Source: Roridomyces roridus
Taxonomy: Eukaryota; Basidiomycota; Agaricomycetes; Agaricales; Mycenaceae
DNA: 64,000 bases
Direction: 5' to 3'
Assembly: GCA_029378245.1 (NCBI GenBank)
Contig: JARKIF010000116.1
Coordinates: 42,045-106,044, forward strand
Within the stretch, counting starts at the first letter, position 1; each line of letters starts with the position of its first letter. The translations under genes were made by a program, and so were the position numbers. This document shows, piece after piece, positions 22,117 through 33,992 of the stretch. Below the pieces are notes generated by a model. The model searched no databases, had not been told where the DNA came from, and saw only the letters and a list, made by a program, of their open reading frames with translations.

Positions 22117-25100
22117 TCACTGGCCTTCTGTGCTCATCTGCTCCTTCTTCTTGCCCTTCTTCCCTCCAGCACTGCTCTTCAGCTTCTTCTCCGACGACGA
22201 CTGCGTAATCTCCGCAGTCTTCTGGGACGGTGTCTGCACCGATTTGCGCCATTTCTTGAAGTCGTTCAATTGCCTCTTGTCAAGATTCTGCAATTTTTCT
22301 CCGATGACCTTCTTCAGATCTTCTTGGTCCTCGCGAAGTCGGAGAAGGATGGTAGCAAAATGATACACGTCGATAGGGGATGAAAGGTCGAAGGTAATAA
22401 CGTTCCTATCAAAGATGAAGATGTCCTGAGTGGAATGAACATCAAATATAGGTCCATCTGAATGCGGGCGTACCTGTTTTCCAGCGGACTTCCAACCCGC
22501 TATCACTGCGACGTTCTTGCCAGACGTGACAAGGCAATAAAACCGCCGATTCTGGATGCCCAACACCGTCGCATAGTAGGTGATGACTGATACGAGGTAC
22601 ATTCTTCCCTGGTTCAATGCCGCACCCTCGTCTTGTTTCTCCTTCTTGTACTCCACCAAGACATGCGGGAAGATGGATACCTCTTCCTCGCTCATGTTGG
22701 GAACATTGTCGATAACCGGGGGTGCCACGGGCTCGCGCTTGGCAACGAATGGATTTTCGAGGTAACGTTTTATAACGTCCCACCGGGGGGCCTGTCCACT
22801 GGCAAGAGGGAGCGGAACTGATAGCTCCTCCAAGTTGTTCGGAACAGGTTGCCATGGTGCAACTGCCACGGGTTTGTGGGTGCTTTCCGTGAAGAAGGAT
22901 AGATCACGAACATCCACAGGCGTGAACGAGGACTCGTGCATATCGACTGCAACACACAAGATCGCGTCGGCCACTCCTGTCCGCGGTTCTTGTTGATCGT
23001 GTCCCTGCAAGTGGTTTTTAATGCCGCCCTCCCCCATGGCCTCCCACGTTCTCTGAAGATACTCTGCTTGGTGCCATGCATTCGTCGCTTGCAATTTTGT
23101 TATGGTATCTAAGCGGCCCCACCAGGCTGACGAAACTTCATTGTCATGGAGGTCGGTGTTTTCCTTGAGTCGTGCTTCAAAGTCTGCACTTGAAAACCCG
23201 CCTGCGTCTATTGATGCTGTGGTCGGATTCATGCAGAGGTGAATGGACCTCTCAAGCCTGGAAACAAATACATCAGAGCCTATTGGGGTTGCCGTGCCAA
23301 GTCAACTTACATCACGTTGAGTGCGAAATTTTCACCATAAAAAAGGTGAACGATAATGTCGCACATGATTCGACTTTCCGCTTCATTAACTTTGAACCCT
23401 TGCTGCAAGAGAAGAGTGTGTAAGCTGGCCCCAATGCATGCGAAAAGGGCTGGGGACAGGCGAGTTCCAATCAAGGTCGCATCCTCTGCTTTCAACGCAG
23501 GTGGTTTCGGATCCGATTTCTCATACTTGTGGGCAACTTGGACAAGCAACTGCGATAAAAATGATTCCACAGCAGTATCAACGATCGGCCGTTCCTGCCC
23601 CAAGGTCAGATGAGTGGATGGGGAAGAATCCAATGTTTACATTTTCCCACTGCTCCGGATTTCGAAAGGCGAACAGTTCCTGCATCTCTGCATGATGTTT
23701 GTTGATTTCGCTGACCGCCCCTTTGATCCAGGCGCCGTCCATGGGACGGTCTGGGGCGATGTGCTTATGGTAGCCGGCCCTTCTAACAGTTCTGTCGAGC
23801 ATCCAGTTGAGTACATCCGATCTCCCTTTGTCCGGTAAACCGTCTGCACTGAGCGCTGCGTATCTGGAAATGCCGTGAATCAATCTTGGAATCGTGGATC
23901 GAGAAACCTACTCAGAGCTGGATTTATACTTCAGGCTGGGGGTGGATGTTGCGGTGCTTGCGCGACTCGGATCTCCGGCAGATTCAGGTTTCAAGAATGA
24001 CCTGATGCAAGGAACTTTGAGTTTGTAATACTAAAGGGATCGTGTCGAGCGTACTCGGTCTGTTTGGGCTTCTTAGTCGAGGATTCTTGACTCCTGAACA
24101 ACGGGTTCATCAAAAAGGATGTCTTCTGGATGTAGGAGACGACTGACATGTCTTCGGGTGACTGTTCGTTGAAGTCCATACGAGACAAGTCGTTGGGGTG
24201 TTGAAGATGAGGGACGTCGACATTAGAGGCCCTTTTATGCACGTTGAATGAGTGGCCACGGTGTTATGCTGGGTCTCGACTCACAAATAGACTCCACGGA
24301 CCCACTGTTCCACGCGGTTTCTGAAAGTCCCCGGGTCTTGTGTCTTGGGGTTATCTGCGCGCCAATCTAGCTTGTTGTTTTCGGACAAAGGCGATCCACG
24401 CTGAGCCACGTTCGCGAAGCGAGTTGACAGATTGAGAACAAACTGTGCGAACCGGAGGGTTGAATGTAGGTCGGAAAAATGGAACGAGCAGACGGCGTTT
24501 TCTGCTGGATTCGCAGAAGCGATGTGAAGAATTTTCTGGTACAATCAGACAGTCAGAAAGACGCAGTGAGTGAACCCACATTTACCCACCGTATCTGGAT
24601 CTACCCACGACAGAAATAATGTGAATAATGTGGCCACATAGCGTGTTGGAGACAATAGGAAGCCCAGAACAGGTTCCGTGATCCCCCACACATAACGTTG
24701 ATACGCCGCGCTCGACATGAGGTCGTCGATATTCTCTTGATTCGCGACGCAGAGGAACGGAAGGGCCGCACACGTGTGTTTTCCACAACCCGGTAAGATG
24801 TGGCCATCGGTGGAAACGTCGATTGAGGGTGGTGGTGGCGAAAGAGCGATTTTGGAGCCGAACGCGTTGCGGGTGTAACCTTCGGATCCAGATCTAGAGT
24901 CCGAGTCTTCTTTCACTGGGTAGAATGTTTCAGAAGGACCCGATGTTTCGCCTTCTTCTTCCTCTTCCTCTTCTCCCTCTCCGTCATCGTCTACCTCTCC
25001 GTCCTCTTCATTCTCGCACTCTGCCTCTTCATCGACATCCATGGCCTGGTTGGAATCTTGCACTTGCTGGGCGTTCCCTATGATATGGCAAGCAAGGACA

Positions 25101-25551
25101 AAGGCTTGTCCGTCGCATCCGCGGTTCTCCACATCTGTACGTGGGCGCGCAAATGCAACATCGGTTCTGAAAACATATTTGAGCTCAGTCTGGAGATATG
25201 ACTAACGCACAGTAGCGCAGCATTCTTCGAGCATGCATAGGCCAATCCACGGATGAAAATGTTCACGGCCGAGCGAGATGGACCACCGGATGACACGGTG
25301 GCTACAGTATACAGAGCGAGACCCAAAACATCTCCAAGGTGGGGTTTCTGTGTATCAGGCTCAGAATGCTGCGTCGGTAAATCCCGAGAATCGAGTTCGT
25401 CCAGTATTGAACGCAGAGCTTCGGGAAATGGTTGATCAAACCATCCATTCGGCAGAGACAGAGGCTGGGATAAAAGGGCGTAGATTTTCAGAACTTCGAA
25501 CGGCCAGGGGTATGCCGCGTCCAACAGCGAATGGAATTGGACTGGCAACAT
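22117..25551 (-). CDS. Orphan protein of 1,027 residues with an acidic tract
   Basis: Eight exons on the minus strand (25551-25211, 25166-24590, 24535-24285, 24231-24055, 24001-23912, 23863-23641, 23594-23311, 23257-22117) join to 1,028 codons with a single stop. The seven introns are 44-57 nt and GT-AG; phases close exactly. Features: an acidic run rich in Glu/Asp at about residues 145-175 followed by a Ser-rich stretch; a cysteine pair (GCGKHTCAALPFLC) near residue 235; a C-terminal lysine-rich tail (KKLKSSAGGKKGKKKEQ). There is no signal peptide or clear membrane segment. I do not recognise a domain; the C-terminal third (VEYKKEKQDEGAALNQGRMY, FYCLVTSG) faintly recalls restriction-endonuclease-fold or kinase-associated fungal proteins, but I would not assign it. 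Confidence 0.82.
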
Positions 25552-26299
25552 GAGGGCCGGGAACAAGAGGTGATTTGTGCCAATCACGATCACAACATCG
25601 CTCCGAGTCCATCTTATGTAACGTTGACAACAAATCAAGCGCTTTTATTATTAGCGCTCAACGTTCAACGTTCCTCATTTCGCCAACAAGGTTCGCTAAG
25701 GACAATGGGAAGCCCATTATGTGGTCGAAGTGTTGTGATCAAGTTGTGATTCCCATCATCACCTCTTGATTCTGACCCCCATGTTCAACCCATGTTGGAA
25801 CACCTTATGCTGGGGGAGTGATATATCAATCACTTGTGATGCTCGAAGAGCCGTGGCATATGAGCGACCCCTAGTTAGATGTCCCTTCTGATACATCAGC
25901 CTGCCTGTAATCCAATACCGGCTGGAATGCTGCCTGCGATGGGCAGCACCCTGCCGTCGTCGTCGCCCACGTTGATCAGAGCCGGTCGAATAGATTATAT
26001 AAGCTTCCCTTTTAGGCGACAGCATCCAGAATTGCTGATCGTCGCCATCAACGATGACTGCAAGCATTGCACAAATAAATTGTAAAAATTTTGAGAAAAA
26101 AGGACGATGTACGCAGAGAGGCCGTGTTACAAAATGTATCTCAGCTACTGCTAAGGTCCAGATACGGCGGCGAAATGACGTATTTCTCGACACCACATAC
26201 ATCAACATACCCGGAGCCGCAGTGTTGCTTCCTGTACTAGAACTGCCCAGTCCCAACCCCGCGCGGTTTGTGCGCCGCGCTCACATGACGACGATCGTC
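25552..26299. other. Intergenic, upstream of the orphan gene
   Basis: No gene is supported. It contains the second copy of the short direct repeat that also occurs at about 21729-21775. A minus-strand open stretch (25759-26256) has no recognisable feature. Confidence 0.4.
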
Positions 26300-27045
26300 G
26301 TGGCGGCTACTCGCTCCCGGGCCAGCGGCGTATGCGCTCGGCGAGAAAACGCCGTCCGTGGCCACATCGTGCCCAGTGCCTAGACGTCGCAGGGTACGAG
26401 CATATAGCATGCGATGCCATTGGGGGCATCAAGGAAGGTGTGGCAAGGCGACGCACCGCTCCCGATTGCCCACGCCGGGGATTGTGCAGGAGAAGCGAGA
26501 CGAGCCAGGGGACGCCCATTGCGCCGGCGGTGTGGTGGGCCGGTGGGGGGGAAGAGTTGGATGGGAGAAGCTCCGGGGATTTGGGCGTGCGTAGCATAGC
26601 GTAGCTGCGCCGTCCCGCAGGTGATGACCGCAGGTGATGACCGTGGTCCACGGTTCTGAAGGGCGGTCGAGCGGGAGTGTGGAGCAGTAGGATGCCGGAG
26701 AGGGTGTGAGGAGGATTTTGAGGCAAGGGTGAGTCTCTTCGCCGTAGGTCACGGTGCCTGTTACCGAGGGGGCGGATCGCAGAGCCAGGCGTCTTGAGAG
26801 CAATGAAAACGCAGGCTACGCAGCGTAGACAGGACGGCTGTGGATTCATGAGAGTCCCGTGGAGCAAGGGGAAGGTGCTAGGAGACGCAGCTTTGGCTCG
26901 TTCCAGTGAAAAGTACATCCGCCGCTCCAGCATTCAAATCCCAGCCAAAAGTCGTGAAAATTGAGGGCCAAAGGTCTTGAGCATATTGAAAAAGGACGGC
27001 CATGCCTTGAGGCGAAAGGACGAGGGAGTGTGGCGGGGCGGTCAT
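26300..27045 (-). pseudogene. Degenerate coding-like region
   Basis: The minus strand reads a plausible N-terminus from an ATG near 27045 (GMAVLFQYAQDLWPSIFTTFGWDLN uses part of it), but stops and frame changes appear within 60 codons. Further protein-like pieces continue in several frames to about 26300. GC content is higher than the flanks. I do not recognise the family; it may be a decayed gene or chance. Confidence 0.2.
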
Positions 27046-28008
27046 GGTGGTCTTGTGGAGAGAGGCATTCGTAACGCTGTGACGCCCGTTGCCGAACTTG
27101 CCGGCGGTGTCACTAACTGAATGTTCTTCGTTTGAGCCTGCCTTTCAATAAATTTCTATTCTGAGGCAGTAGAAGTTTTTGTTTTTGCGAGCCAAATCCA
27201 ATGGAAGGCTTGGAAACATGCAGACCGCGGGGAGTGAACCAAACGAGCATCGCTATAAGTTGGCAGTGCATCAAAACGAGCCACTAACACAGAAAATGAG
27301 CTGTAGGTGCTCAACCACACAATATTATGGGAAGAGCTCAGTTGGAGATTGGCTCCAGGGGTCTAGCCGTGTCCGAATATATGACGTTTTCCCGGCAGGC
27401 AGGTACACGAACAAAGTTGAAAAGTTGAATGGTGATTGTGGGGTGTAGGAGTGTTCAAACATATGCAGACAGAGTCGACTTCTCGACACACTTCGTGCAA
27501 CCTCAAAGAGATTTTGTTTTATCTGTAAATCTGGGTGCATAATTCAATGTGAAGCTAATCTCTCTCTGTTTGTGGTCCAAGAAAGCCACCTCATAATGTG
27601 TACATATCCAGATATGTACTGGCCAGGTCCAAGGTACATATTGCAATATCTTTGGGCCTCCCATATATTCATTTAAATGGCTTTTTTCATTAACCGGGGG
27701 TCAATAGCGGCATCCCGGCACCCACGATGCCATTGTTTGACCACACGGCAAGCTCAACTAAAGCGGCACTCTCGGCATTCAAGCACGGAAAATGATGCAA
27801 AAAATGTGCATTAAATAAATACTACTAGAAATTGGCGCCCGCAGGTGCTTACACAAAATCACCGCGGAAATACAGATTAGGGCCGCCAGCGCCTAATCAA
27901 AAAAAAAAAGGGCGACACAGCGAGCGCTGGTCAAAAGCGGTTGCGTTGATGCCTGCTCGCGCTCTCGCACACGATCCCCGCCCTCGTCGTACGCGCACAA
28001 TATGCATT
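27046..28008. other. Gene-free stretch
   Basis: No gene is supported. It contains one copy of a short dispersed repeat (27596-27665), an A11 run near 27900, and the motif GCCGCCAGCGCCTAAT near 27882, which resembles the arm of the hairpin at 28009-28052. Confidence 0.45.
27596..27665 (+). repeat. Dispersed repeat, copy 1
   Basis: The block ACATATCCAGATATGTACTGG..CAGGT..GGTACATATTGCAATATCTTTGGGCC resembles, in opposite orientation, the sequence at 32515-32584. About 45 of 60 positions appear shared by eye. The core is close to a palindrome (ATATC-AGATAT). It could be the end of an unidentified element. Confidence 0.45.
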
Positions 28009-28052
28009 AGCGCCGCCAGTGCTTATTGAAAATAAGCAAAGCGGGCGGCGCT
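28009..28052. repeat. Nested hairpin
   Basis: AGCGCCGCC (28009-28017) is the exact inverse of GGCGGCGCT (28044-28052), and inside it GCTTATT (28021-28027) is the inverse of AATAAGC (28031-28037). Two stacked stems make a 44-nt hairpin. A diverged relative of the left arm lies near 27880 and another G/C-rich partner near 28055. Confidence 0.6.
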
Positions 28053-30750
28053 CACCAAAAGCGGGTCCGCTAATCTCGGCCTCTCCGCTCACGCGCGCAC
28101 TGCCCTCATCCTCCTGCCGTCATTGCAGTGATTGCACACGCTCCCCGCCGTCATCGAGCACACCCGTGCATCTCCTCCACCGCACGCTACCTCCGACGTC
28201 TGTGCACTTCCCACTGCTCTCGCATGTTTCCGTCTCCTTTCTGTCAACACACGATCCCCGCCGTCACACGCTCTCCGCCGCCATGCCGCCCGTCGAATCT
28301 GTCCTATGCGGGACGACGGGGCCGGCACGGATCGTTCGGGGAGGGTCCGCGTGTATCAAACGGGGGAATGTCGAGTACGGACGGAGGCGTCTACGAGGCG
28401 GGGCTGAGAATCAGCGTGTCGAAAATGCCGTCCGATTCGCGGAGACTGCTGAGATGGGGTGCCGAGCGCGGGAGGTCGAATGCAATTCCACAGGGAGGAA
28501 ATACAGGGTATCTAGAATGTTGGGTGAGTATCAGGGTGTCAGAGAGAAAGAGAGCGTTACTTACAGGAATTATGCACATGGTGCTTTCTTGGAGAGGGAA
28601 GAAGACGGCGTGTGTGTACGCCGAGACAGTGAAGAAACCCATCGGGGGAGGAGAGAGGGTTTCTGGGGTGTGGCAAAGGAGGGAGCGGACTCGAGGACAC
28701 CTCAAAGGCCTGATGGGCCCAATGCACATGCGATGGTAAGGCCAGCGACGGGACCGGGAGGTGCCTCTGCCAGGGAGAAGGAATGGCGTATTGGCGTCGT
28801 CAAACGGGGGCTGCCAGCAAACGGCGTGATTCTTGTTACTGGCTGGGTTAGAGCTTGTCGTTGTCGACGGCGGGGGAAGGATAAAGTGCGTCCGGGAGCA
28901 CGGGTAGTGGGAGGACGAGAAGGGATGAGGAGGCAGCGCAGATGGGCCAGCGAGTCTCGTCGTCACTGCGGTGACTTCATCGAGGTGGGGTGATACGATG
29001 TGCCATCGTCAATGTCACCGACAGCCGGGGTTTCGGTGCTCCAGCGCGAGCTAACAGGCCCCAGTCGGGTGTGGCTTTGAGCAGAGATGCAGAGAACCTA
29101 GCTACGGTCAGTCTTGAATCGGCTGTGGAGTAGGACGACACACTCGATTGCCACGTCACCATGCGGTTTTTCATCCCATCATCGCGCCAGGCGTCAGGCG
29201 TACAGGTGCAGGAGACGTTGTCGACGAGGTGAGGCCGATGTTAGTCGTCGACCAGGTGGAAGGATTGAGAAGGACGACGGTGCTGGCAGAGGCGTTTGCG
29301 GTCACATGATTCAATCAACACGATCATGGCTCCGCAGACGCCAGTGTTTCTATCCATTCTACTGACATTTATGCCCAAAGCGCACATGAGCAAGTGCCTT
29401 ACATCCTTCGACACGCCGACTCCAAACTTCTGCTTAATCCGAGCTTTTCTTAGATGGATTGAAGGATCTTAGACGGCAGTAACTTGAAGTTGAATCTAGA
29501 TTTCCTGAGCTTTCTGGACTCTATTCCAGTATTCAAATCTCTGCTATGAGAAGTTCAAGCCGAGTAGGACGTAGTTGGGGACTTGATCTGTGCTCTAGCT
29601 GGCAAAAGATGCTGCGTGAGTAACCAGGCTTTGGGGAGTCGAAATCTCAGCCTCTGTGAGCGCCATGAGTGGACAACTGGTACCTAACGTATTGGGTGAG
29701 TCACAAGAGTCTTGGAGAATTTTTCTGGCTTCCTGGAATCGTCAGAGGAAAGGCAAGTGAATATAATTTGAAAATGAAAGATTGCGCCGTGGACAGCGTT
29801 CCTGGATCATAGGACCTCCGGTATTTCGCGGAATGGGTTGCCCCATGCTCCATTTACTCGAATGGGATTGAATCTCGGCTGAGAAGAAAGATCGAACATC
29901 GATTTAGCGGAAAGAGATTTGACATGACGGAATCACCACTAGCTATCTCATCAAATGATTTTTTCCCTGTGAGCTGTGGACACAGTTCGGTCAATCTGAG
30001 CATGTATCTGGGGTACTATACGGTATAGGTACTCGATGGATTAATTTCACATTTTTACGAGGTGAGGAAGTAACCGAACTCAACATCGAGCTCTCATTGA
30101 AAAACCTGAACTGGCAATCACTTGTCAGTCACACCCCACTCTCATTGCACTTTCGACCCATTCCACCATGCACACTGGCTCCCTCTTCCTAAATCCTTTT
30201 CAAATGGTCAATGAATGTTCTAATGCGACCCCGGAAAAATCCTAGATCTCCAGAAGTGTCTCCAAAGTGTCGGTGCTGGTGTGATTCTCACACATCAAAT
30301 TTTATTTCGACTCGTTAACCACTGTACACTCTATCTGCTACCCTACCCCTTTTTCAAACCACTTTAGAATGATCTTAAGATGCTCCAGATAGATCCCTGG
30401 GTCCCGAAACAATCTCAGTATCGCAAACGAGTCTCCATGTGCGGATCTCCGGGATTCTCGGACAATGGTGTCTCCTTGCAGATTTGCGTTTTCGCCTCTC
30501 ACAAATGCCTCAACGGACTAGAATGAATGATGATACGATTCAGGCATAATCTGCATGTATGAAACCAGCCGTGCACTGACTATACAACCACGCTGCAATT
30601 GACACGACGGCGTGCACACATACCTCGGAATCACACATCCAGCTCCCCTACCAAGGTATCCGGCATCCTATTGGCAGAAACAGTCGTACTAGACACTTGA
30701 AGAGGACATCACACACATACGACGAGCGCAAATGGGAGCTGCGGGACACA
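28053..30750. other. Gene-poor stretch with one doubtful minus-strand reading
   Basis: Open frames occur on both strands at 28100-28990 because the sequence is GC-rich. On the minus strand a GTAAGT (about 28557) and CATTCTAG (about 28512) would bound an intron between two open segments, but no motif supports a protein. CACACGATCCCCGCC-like units recur near 27969, 28133 and 28247. From 29000 to 30750 nothing coding is seen. Confidence 0.4.
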
Positions 30751-32514
30751 AGTGAATGGGTTCAGCGTCAAACACCACGCTACTCATCCGCTCGATTGTC
30801 AATCCACCTTCCTCGCATCGAAAACCTCATAGCAAAGTGACGGCGGTCGGAAAGGTGTCTGCAGGATGTTCCCTCGCTCTCGTGATTCATCCTGTAGGGG
30901 GGAATGAGGAAGTGGGTGTACGCCGCCGATTTGAGTAATGCTGCCAGTTTGTATCGTTTCGCCGCCAGCTTGTATTGCTTCTCCGCCAGTTCGTTTCGTT
31001 TCGTTCCAGGCCAAAAGTCCGTGGCGAGCGACGTCGGGAGATCTGAGATGCGAGGGACAAGTACCGAGAAAGCCGTTGCTTGTTTGAATCAGACACAGGC
31101 GAGTCCCGAACCGAAGAATGAACGTTATGGGGACCACCTGTCGTTGGGTTGATATTCAAAACCTCAGTCAGAGGAGAGGCGGGGTAGATCGGATGAGACT
31201 CGGCGCAAACACAAGGTGTAGGGAGCCGCGTGATTTAATCGCCCTAAGGAAACTTGTCCGATGATTCAAATCAATATACAGTCCTTGTATAGCGAACGCA
31301 CCGGTGTCAGGAAAGAGCTATAATGTGTGAAGTGTGCGGATTAAATTGGCACAGACTTTCCCGTTCCGCGTGATTGTAACTCAGATGGATTGAGGGATCT
31401 GGCACGTTATTGAGGACATTGAATTCGATCAGCGGACAACGATGACTAGGTGGTTCGCAAAGCGTTGATATATTCAGGCACAGAGTGTCGATGCAGAGAG
31501 TCGACATGTGGCGGGCTCGAAAGACGTTGGGTGCCAGACTGCGGAGGGGGCCAAGTAGAAACATCTGGTTTGTCCACCAGGGCTCAGTAAAGAACGAGAT
31601 TCAAGAAACAGCGCCATCCAGAATCCAGAGGCAATTCTGCAGACTGCAATTGACCGCCGACAGCCAAGCAAAAGTGGCAGGAGAAGTTTGACTCGAGTTT
31701 TGAGCAAGCCAAAAAAAGAGAGGACGGAGGCGAGCCGCGAGAGTGGATGGAAAGGAGTGGAATTCGCGTGGCGAACAAAGCGGAGGAGGGAGAGCAACGG
31801 AACGGAACGCGGAGATAACGATCAAATACCGAGGTCACGAGAAATCAACAGGCCCCAAAGTGGCGCCACTTTTTTCACCCTCCTCCATAATGGATCCCAA
31901 CGCCTCGCCATCTCCATCCCTCTGCCTCCGGTCGTTTTCGTCCCCACAGACTTCCGACTACGATCCAGTCTTCACCCGTCCTTGTGTTTGGCATCCATTA
32001 TGCGGCATCCGTCCGAGTTCCTCAGTTCGTCAAGGCCACCCGACTTCCATCCACTCCCGCCCCCCACTCCACAACGGCCCCGGCGCTTTTGCCCGTACAC
32101 CGTTTCCGTACAGAGTCCAACGCAAGCCCCGGGGCTTGCTACTGGCAGCGTGTACACGCCGTCTGCTCCCGGTGTGCCGGGCGCGGGCGGTGCCGCTCGC
32201 CCGCGGGGACCTCTTTTTCGTTCCATTTCGCGGCGCGCTGGCCCCAGTGCTAGCTTTTTACCGTTCCCGTGTGTGGTGCGCTCGCCGCTGCTGGTGCCGA
32301 GCGCCTGCCGGCGTGCGGGCGCCCATTTTATTATTATTATTGATTATATTATTACATTTGATCCACCCGCTGTTTTCTCTATTTTATTATTCCAATCAAA
32401 ATTGATCCCAAATCACATCCGACCGACTTTGATGGCTTATTTGAAGCTCCGAACACATCAAAAATCAGTCCAAGGCCTCACCAATGTATGCCGAGAAGCC
32501 GCCAATGGCCTGGA
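30751..32514. other. Gene-poor stretch
   Basis: No gene is supported. The open frame from the ATG at 31889 (plus, to 32405) is low-complexity Ser/Pro/Arg sequence ending in a Leu/Ile-rich run created by the TATTATTATT tract at 32330-32360, so I do not call it. Confidence 0.4.
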
Positions 32515-32584
32515 GTGCTGGCCCAAAGATATCGCAATGCGTACCTGGACTATCACCCATAGATATCTAGATATGTCAACTTAA
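32515..32584 (-). repeat. Dispersed repeat, copy 2 (inverted)
   Basis: This is the inverted relative of 27596-27665: on the minus strand it reads ACATATCTAGATATCTATGGG..CCAGGTACGCATTGCGATATCTTTGGGCC. It directly abuts the point where the dehalogenase fragment breaks off (about 32585), which suggests that insertion of the repeat's parent element truncated that gene. Confidence 0.45.
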
Positions 32585-32763
32585 TGAGCTGGGCCTGCGG
32601 CGAGACGGGCCGCGTTGTAGTCGAAATAGGTCTGCCGCCACTCGAGTGCGAACCGGGACCGTGAGTCGTCCGATAGAGAGGCCGGGAGCGCGGACACGAT
32701 GCTACTGTGCCAGTCGAGACAGGTCCCCATGAAGTCGAACAGGATCGCTTTGATACGCGGCAT
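32581..32763 (-). pseudogene. Haloacid dehalogenase-like (HAD) fragment
   Basis: The minus strand encodes 60 residues starting MPRIKAILFDFMGTCLDWHS. The FDFMGT segment matches HAD motif I (hhhDxxGT with the nucleophilic Asp), and FALEWRQTYFDYNAARLAAG fits the cap region of type II 2-haloacid dehalogenases. Those proteins are about 230-250 residues long; here the frame stops at the boundary with the repeat at 32515-32584. It is a 5' fragment only, not a functional enzyme. Confidence 0.6.
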
Positions 32764-33987
32764 GACGATGGGGGTGGGGGCGGGCGAGACGGGTACTTGA
32801 GTGTGAGAGACGACCGATGTGAGAAGGTGATATCTTTGTGACAGACGCTCTTACTGTATTTGATGACGAGCTCGAGCAAGCAGGTATCAATAGTAATAGT
32901 ATAGAAAATTGTCCTCACCCTGTGCAAAATGGGTCAATGAGATATCTGGGAGGATAATTGAACATACCACGAGGCCAGAAGTCGAGATTCCCTCGGCAGA
33001 AAAGGGTACTAGCGAGCTCATGGTTACGAATCCGAGTTTACGAGGAATCGTCTTTACACACCTCCTTCCTTACCAACCGTCCATCAGCCAGCCTAGCAAC
33101 TCTTGCTCAAGTGACCTCGTCCTACCCCGTAAGGAAAATAATCTTATCGTTTTTGATTATCTGGCTAATATCTGGCCTTCCATCTGCCTCGAGGTGGCAT
33201 GTCGGGGCCCGGTATGATTTTGGGGGTCTCCGAGCGATCTTTGGTCGTCCATCCTCGCCTTTTCCTTTGATAAGTACCATAGACGACACCCTCCCGCGGG
33301 CTCTGAACCTAGGCATCAACCCAGTCCTTTAGGCTTTGGCCTACCTCTTATGCGTACTACCTGAAGCCGGTCGGCAGCGGTCGGTCACCACTGGACCTGA
33401 ACACTCCGGGGCTCTGCCATCGTCTCAAGTATTATGACGCTTTGACCCAACCTCCATCACTGAAAAGCTCGCATGTTTGACTCGCGAATCCACGATGCAC
33501 GCGTGTATCGGGATGGATGTTGGCATATGCATGCAGGTGCGCATCTGTCCCTTCGAACCGGCCTGCTTTTGAAGCAGGATGCACCACTACCAACGACCAG
33601 CTGCAGATCCGTACCCCGACGCTAAGATATTTGAACGACGTCTTATGCGCTCAACGAGTCTTTTTCTGTGACAAACCTCATTCAACGTTAACAGAGACCA
33701 CGACAACGACGGTCCAGCTGTGAAGGTCACGACTGCATGAGACCGATGTTATTCCAGCTGCTGGGCTGGCTGGCGCAGCGATGAGGCTTCTGCGATGCCT
33801 GCACCTTCCCCTGGATGCTTGCCACAAGCTCGTTCACTTCGGTGTTCTATTCTATTCCGCTGCTCAGCTTTATCCACGTGCCTGCACGACCTCCGTGGTC
33901 TTCCTGCATGTTAGGCTGACGCCCCTTCCAGATTCGCGACCGCCGACCGGCGTGTTATTTCGATCAATTTATCGCCTCAAGGCTCGG
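32764..33987. other. Gene-free stretch left of LTR element D
   Basis: No gene or repeat is supported in these 1.2 kb. Confidence 0.45.
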
Positions 33988-33992
33988 TGTTG

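Noticed and set aside
23594..23641. Frameshift in the orphan gene
   Set aside because: The apparent frame change is explained by a GTAAAC...GGGCAG intron of 46 nt that closes the frame exactly.
28019..28993. Long plus-strand ORF (324 codons)
   Set aside because: It lies in GC-rich, repeat-containing sequence, is Arg/Gly/Ser-rich, lacks any motif and has open shadows in several other frames. I treat it as chance.
31688..32584. Overlapping plus-strand ORFs of about 220-298 codons
   Set aside because: Low-complexity Ser/Pro/Arg composition ending in a simple repeat; no splice structure or motif.
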